DNA of 64,000 nucleotides from Humidesulfovibrio sp. Its GTDB lineage: Bacteria; Desulfobacterota; Desulfovibrionia; Desulfovibrionales; Desulfovibrionaceae. This document shows positions 60,371-64,000 of this stretch, one piece after another (position 1 is the first letter of the stretch; each line of letters begins with the position of its first letter). Both the position numbers and the translations under genes were made by a program. The notes under the pieces are model-generated. The model made no database searches. It was not told the origin of the DNA and saw only the letters and a list, made by a program, of their open reading frames with translations. Location of the stretch: assembly GCF_030689645.1 (NCBI RefSeq), contig NZ_JAUYFU010000020.1:62001-126000 (forward strand). Direction: 5' to 3'.

Positions 60371-60592
60371 ATGCCTGACCAGAACCTGCACGAGGTGCTC
60401 ATAGACCTCTCGCGCTGCAACGCCTGCTCCGGCTGCTCCGAAATCTGCCCGGAAATCTTCGGGTGGGATGCGGACCTGGAACGGCCCTACCTGACCCGGT
60501 CCATGGCCACGCACGACGAGGTGCGGGAAGCCATCGCGCTGTGTCCCAAGCGCTGCATCACCGCTGAGGGCTGGGAAGAAGAAGACTATTAG
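60371..60592 (+). CDS. Small ferredoxin, single [4Fe-4S]
   Basis: 73 residues. CNACSGCSEICPE (residues 15-27) supplies three ligands and the C in ALCPKRC the fourth; one motif instead of two indicates a mono-cluster ferredoxin. A highly acidic tail GWEEEDY is typical of such electron carriers. GGGAGG precedes the ATG. Partner enzyme unknown. Confidence 0.9.
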   Translation: MPDQNLHEVLIDLSRCNACSGCSEICPEIFGWDADLERPYLTRSMATHDEVREAIALCPKRCITAEGWEEEDY

Positions 60593-60619
60593 AACCGCGC
60601 ATGAAGAGAATCATTTCTG

Positions 60620-60640
60620 AGGGGGGAATCATTCCCCCCC
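60620..60640. terminator. Hairpin between convergent ferredoxin and CBS-ACT genes
   Basis: GGGGGGAAT and ATTCCCCCC separated by one base. No T-run follows on either strand, so it may be a weak terminator. Confidence 0.5.
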
Positions 60641-60672
60641 GAAACAAATAGCTTTTGTCCCCTTTCTCTGGC

Positions 60673-61350
60673 CTAGCCTTCAAGCAGGGTGGTGCGGCCG
60701 TCTTCCACGAAGAACAACAGGGTGTAACGACTTTTCATTGTGGCGATGAGGCTGTCCATGCTGTGCTCCCCCAGGTCTGCTATACGCACGTAAGCGTTGC
60801 GGAAGCCTGGGTCCGCATGGTCGTGGGAGGTGAACACGCTGGCGAAGCGCACGCCCTCGCCGCGCAGGAACTCAAGCATCGCGGCGAGCGGGCCGGCCTT
60901 GGCCTCAAGGCGCAGGGCGATCTGCGGGCCGCCGCGCTGCACGCCTGAAGCGGTGCAGAGGAAACGGAACACGTCGGCCACGGTGATGATGCCCACCAGC
61001 CGCCCGGCTTCATCCACCACCGGCAGGCCGCCGAACTTGTGGCGCATGAGGATGCTGGCCACCAGGTCCACTGGAGTGGTGGGCGAAACGGTCATGGGTT
61101 CGGGGGTCATGATGTCGGCGGCGCGCAGGCTGTCCAGGCTGCCTCCGGTGGCGGCGTCGCCGGGGAGATATTTGGAGGGCATGGCATCGCGTATGTCGCG
61201 GTCGGAAACGATTCCTGTGAGGCGGCCCTGTTCATCGATGACCGGAAATTGACGCACTTTCTTGGTGCGCATGATTTCTGCGGCATCGACGACGGTTGTC
61301 TTAAGCCCAAGCGTAATGACGTTCTTGGTCATCCAGTCGCGTACGAGCAT
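60673..61350 (-). CDS. CBS-pair protein with C-terminal ACT-like domain (paralogue)
   Basis: 225 residues from the ATG at 61350, chosen because AGGAGG precedes it by 8 bases. Same layout as the protein at 28804: WMTKNVITL, RQFPVIDEQGRLTGIVSDRDI, MTPEPMTVSPTTPVDL, GGLPVVDEAGRLVGIITVADV, then an ACT-like section (ALRLEAKAGPLAAMLEFLRG). The insert between the CBS halves is longer. Adenine-nucleotide sensing is likely; the target is unknown. Confidence 0.88.
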   Translation of the reverse strand: MLVRDWMTKNVITLGLKTTVVDAAEIMRTKKVRQFPVIDEQGRLTGIVSDRDIRDAMPSKYLPGDAATGGSLDSLRAADIMTPEPMTVSPTTPVDLVASILMRHKFGGLPVVDEAGRLVGIITVADVFRFLCTASGVQRGGPQIALRLEAKAGPLAAMLEFLRGEGVRFASVFTSHDHADPGFRNAYVRIADLGEHSMDSLIATMKSRYTLLFFVEDGRTTLLEG

Positions 61351-61457
61351 AGGCGTGGCCTCCTGGGGGGTGCTGTATGCGTTTACAATACCTGTACAGT
61401 CGGAAATGTCAAAGGGCTGCAGCGGGGTGAATCCCGGCTGCTCCATGGTTGGCTCCC

Positions 61458-62450
61458 CTAGCGCTGCGGCGTGATCCGCGTTTCCTGCTGGTGCCAGGCC
61501 CAGGCCGTGGCGATGATTTCGCGGATATCGGAAAACTGCGGCCTCCAGCCGAGCACTTCACGGGCTTTTGATGCATCCCCCACCAGGCGCGGCGAGTCCC
61601 CAGGGCGGCGCGGAGCTTGGCGCACGCGGATGTCGCGCCCGGTGACTTCTCGGGCGGCTTCTACAATTTCGCGCACGGAATGCCCCTGGCCGTTGCCCAG
61701 GTTGATGGGCCCGGAGGCACCGCCGTTTTGAAGATGCCGCAGTGCCGCGATGTGCGCATCGGCAAGATCCTGAACGTGGATGTAGTCGCGGATGGCGGTG
61801 CCGTCTGGCGTTGGGTAGTCGTCACCGAAAATGTCCAGATGTTCGCGTTGGCCCAGGGCCACTTGCAGCACAAGGGGGATGAGGTGCGTCTCTGGATTGT
61901 GGCGTTCGCCCACCTCGGCCTCAGGGTCGGCTCCGGCGGCGTTGAAGTAGCGCAGGGCCACGTAGTTCAGGTCTCCGGCCTGCGCCAGGTCTTGCATGAT
62001 GCCCTCAATCATGAGCTTGCTTTTGGCGTAAGGGGAAATAGGGCCGCAGGGATGCGCCTCCGACAGCGGCACGTCGAAGGGCGGGCCATACACCGCGCAG
62101 GAGGAGGAGAAAACCAGGTTCTTGACATCATGGCGGCGCATGGCTGCCAGGAGCGCGATGGTTCCAGCCACGTTGTTCTGATAGTAGAGCAGGGGCTTGC
62201 GCACGCTTTCGCTCACCTGGCTGGCGGCGGCGAAGTGGACCACGGTGTCGATGTTGCGGCTGCTGAACAGCCGGTCCAGGGTCACGGGGTCGCACACGTC
62301 GCCTTGGATGAAGGCGCCCCAGCGTGCGAAGTCGCGGTGCCCGGTGGCGAGATTGTCGAGTACAGTTGTTTCAAGGCCTGCGGAGTTGAGCCGCTTGGCC
62401 GTATGCGCGCCTATGTATCCGGCTCCGCCGGTAACGAGTATTTGTCCCAT
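61458..62450 (-). CDS. galE: UDP-glucose 4-epimerase
   Basis: 330 residues. NAD-binding TGGAGYIGAHTAKRL at the start, the catalytic Ser/Tyr/Lys set SSSCAVYG and YAKSK, and GTAIRDYIHVQDLADAH are present. It interconverts UDP-glucose and UDP-galactose for envelope polysaccharides. The CBS-ACT gene lies downstream after 107 bases; a UGT-type glycosyltransferase gene is 61 bases upstream on the same strand, which fits polysaccharide or glycolipid synthesis. Confidence 0.92.
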   Translation of the reverse strand: MGQILVTGGAGYIGAHTAKRLNSAGLETTVLDNLATGHRDFARWGAFIQGDVCDPVTLDRLFSSRNIDTVVHFAAASQVSESVRKPLLYYQNNVAGTIALLAAMRRHDVKNLVFSSSCAVYGPPFDVPLSEAHPCGPISPYAKSKLMIEGIMQDLAQAGDLNYVALRYFNAAGADPEAEVGERHNPETHLIPLVLQVALGQREHLDIFGDDYPTPDGTAIRDYIHVQDLADAHIAALRHLQNGGASGPINLGNGQGHSVREIVEAAREVTGRDIRVRQAPRRPGDSPRLVGDASKAREVLGWRPQFSDIREIIATAWAWHQQETRITPQR

Positions 62451-62511
62451 GATGAGAGGTTAGCAGGAAGAGGCGGCGCATGGCAAGGGCTGCGACATAT
62501 GCCCCTGCCCA

Positions 62512-63777
62512 TCAAGAATTTCGCAACCCCAGGGTCTCGATGCGTTCCGCCGCCTCCTTGACGCCGCTGCCGGAGCGGCACAGCGCAGCGCAATGGGCGC
62601 AACGCGTGGCCGTCTCGGCTGAGTTCAGGAGCCTGTCGATGGCAGCAGCTGCGCGCACGGCCTGGAAGCGACTGGGGGGCAGCACTTCGGCTACTCCAAG
62701 GCGCTTAAGAATGTCGGCATTGTCCGGTTGGTCGAGGCTGAAGGGGGTGACCAGCTGGGGCACACCGGCTCGCAGGCACCGGGCGGCAGTGCCCACCCCG
62801 CCATGGTGGATCACCAGAGCCGCATGCTTCAACAGCCAGCTGAAGGGCGCATACGTTGTGTGAATCACTCCGCTTGGCAGCCGGGTCGGGATCTGATCCC
62901 GGGCGGGGGTTACCAGCAAGGCCCGACGGCCCAGCAGCCGGGCAGCCTCCGCCGCCTGTGCGAAGAGCTCCTTGGCGTGCTGCATGGCTGTTCCCGCCGT
63001 TACCACCAACGGCGGTGTTCCGTTTTCAACAAAGGCGCGCAGCTCGGCATCGGGCTCGCCGCCGCCCTCCTGCCACACGAAATCAGTTGTCACCGACGCT
63101 GGCGGCCAGTCTTCCTGTCGCTTGGCGAACCAGCCAGGAAACAGGCAGAGCGTGAGGTGTGGCGAGTGCAGCCAATTGCGCATGATGTCGCGCACTGGGG
63201 TGAGGCCCAATTCCGCGCGCAGGGTGTTAAGGGGCTCCGCCACCACGGGGTCCACCACGCGCCGGAACAGCAGGTCCAGAATCCAGCGCCGGAGCGGTCG
63301 CGGCAGGATGCGCAAATCCGGCAGGCCGGGCAGCACCGGGGGGGAATCCAGGCTGTGGATGGCTGCTGGCTGCAGGTGCACCGTTGCCAGGGGAATGCCC
63401 AGGCGTTCCGATGCCAGGCGCGCGCCGAAGGCCAGGTAGCTGGAGGCCAGCACAAGGCCCTGCCTGGGCTGCGCTGCAATGAGATCATAGAGCGGCCGCA
63501 TGGCCGGAAGTGTGACGGACTGCATGAGGAAGCGGTAGCTGTGGCGGTGGTCCCACAGACGCGGGTCCGCAGTCAGCTTGGCGTACCGTTCGGCATTGCC
63601 GAAGGGGATGAACCCGACCCCCGCCGCCTCCACTGTTGGCTGGAAAAGCGCGTTGGCGATTATCGTTGGGCGGTGTCCCCTGTCCTGCAGGGCTCGTGCG
63701 AGGCCGATGAAGGGGTGCACATCGCCGGCGCTGCCGAAGGTCGGCATAAGAATGGTCAGTGGGGGGCCGTTAATCAT
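62512..63777 (-). CDS. UGT/MGT-type glycosyltransferase (GT1 family)
   Basis: 421 residues from the ATG at 63777 with GGAG 7 bases upstream. N-terminal ILMPTFGSAGDVHPFIGLARALQDRGH (in two parts, ending at the acceptor-domain helix) and the nucleotide-sugar motif AALVIHHGGVGTAARCLRAGVPQLVTP are the GT1 sterol/macrolide glucosyltransferase signature. Expected to glycosylate a lipid or small hydrophobic acceptor with a UDP-sugar. It precedes galE in the same direction. Confidence 0.88.
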   Translation of the reverse strand: MINGPPLTILMPTFGSAGDVHPFIGLARALQDRGHRPTIIANALFQPTVEAAGVGFIPFGNAERYAKLTADPRLWDHRHSYRFLMQSVTLPAMRPLYDLIAAQPRQGLVLASSYLAFGARLASERLGIPLATVHLQPAAIHSLDSPPVLPGLPDLRILPRPLRRWILDLLFRRVVDPVVAEPLNTLRAELGLTPVRDIMRNWLHSPHLTLCLFPGWFAKRQEDWPPASVTTDFVWQEGGGEPDAELRAFVENGTPPLVVTAGTAMQHAKELFAQAAEAARLLGRRALLVTPARDQIPTRLPSGVIHTTYAPFSWLLKHAALVIHHGGVGTAARCLRAGVPQLVTPFSLDQPDNADILKRLGVAEVLPPSRFQAVRAAAAIDRLLNSAETATRCAHCAALCRSGSGVKEAAERIETLGLRNS

Positions 63778-63846
63778 GCGTGTCTCCAAAAAATTGGCTC
63801 CTGCCGACTACTCCCCTGGCCGAAGTTGCAGGCAGGCCAGCGCGCG

Positions 63847-63880
63847 AAAAAAAAGGGGGACGCCCCGAAGGACGTCCCCC
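63847..63880 (-). terminator. Rho-independent terminator of the right-edge gene
   Basis: On the minus strand an 8-bp stem GGGGGACG/CGTCCCCC (arms 63873-63880 and 63855-63862) with a 10-base loop is followed by eight T. It lies 28 bases after the stop codon of the partial gene. Confidence 0.92.
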
Positions 63881-63908
63881 CAAGTGGACTTGAAGATGGT
63901 CAGGTCAA

Positions 63909-64000
63909 TTACATGGCAGAGCCGGAAGCGGCTTTCTGCATCTTGACTTCAACCTTCTCGGTCAGACCAGCGTAGTACTTGCGCAGGATGACCAGGCACT
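63909..64000 (-). CDS. 3' end of an unidentified gene
   Basis: Only the last 30 codons are in the window: a helix-like LVILRKYYAGLTEKVEVKM followed by QKAASGSAM and TAA. It is followed by a strong terminator, so it is the last gene of its transcript and probably well expressed. Too little is visible to name it. Confidence 0.6.
   Translation of the reverse strand, partial: CLVILRKYYAGLTEKVEVKMQKAASGSAM

Overview
The window reads as chromosome of a GC-rich, flagellated, anaerobic deltaproteobacterium of the Desulfovibrio type (Desulfovibrionales). This is inferred from gene content: a quinone-linked fumarate reductase, an HdrABC-FlxABCD electron-bifurcating cluster, an Hmc/Tmc/DsrMK-like membrane electron-transfer pair, a chemoreceptor ending in a hemerythrin domain, several sigma-54 activators, a GAK-system operon and an apparent selenoprotein. 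No rRNA, tRNA, CRISPR array, prophage or insertion sequence was found.

Layout. 1-520: end of a flagellar operon (motE-like fragment, fliJ), minus strand. 716-10331: gph, then a multi-PAS sigma-54 activator, a dense palindrome array, a consensus -24/-12 promoter and a dicarboxylate operon dctA-frdCAB-fumarase alpha/beta. 10629-17614: hdrCBA-flxDCBA, seven overlapping or abutting genes. 17615-18352: an unexplained non-coding stretch closed by a terminator. 18353-23255: a cytochrome P460-like protein, then EF-hand, nitroreductase-ferredoxin and nucleoside-permease genes on the minus strand, a membrane protein, and an unknown 189-residue protein with its own sigma-54 promoter. 23499-33433: the divergent sigma-54 activator (GAFTDA variant), nadE, a glycosyltransferase/ChbG-HpnK pair, a CBS-ACT protein, a sigma-54 response regulator, an HD-GYP response regulator and a sugar-epimerase-like protein. 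33667-38754: lepA-lepB-eamA-comM. 38693-39294: a small gene bounded by exact copies of the comM 3' end. 39519-41425: cytochrome b and an HdrD-like protein whose frame is read through a UGA. 41683-47659: two chemoreceptors and a cation diffusion facilitator. 47696-51490: a cobalamin riboswitch controlling metE, with an APH-type kinase behind it. 51494-59124: one minus-strand operon, aroK - XXXCH - unknown - amphi-Trp - PhoU/APH - ATP-grasp - HprK-like kinase - aroC (the GAK system inside shikimate genes). 59330-64000: YchF-like GTPase, ferredoxin, a second CBS-ACT protein, galE, a UGT-type glycosyltransferase and the 3' end of an unidentified gene.

How the parts fit. The dct-frd-fum operon takes up C4-dicarboxylates, interconverts malate and fumarate and reduces fumarate (or oxidises succinate); the activator directly upstream is the obvious regulator. 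HdrABC-FlxABCD probably couples NADH, ferredoxin and a disulfide acceptor in the cytoplasm, while the cytochrome b/HdrD-like pair would exchange electrons with the quinone pool at the membrane. The best leads for something undescribed are the recoded UGA in the HdrD-like protein, the comM 3'-end mini-cassette, the orphan sigma-54 regulon around 23.3 kb, and the GAK operon embedded between aroK and aroC.
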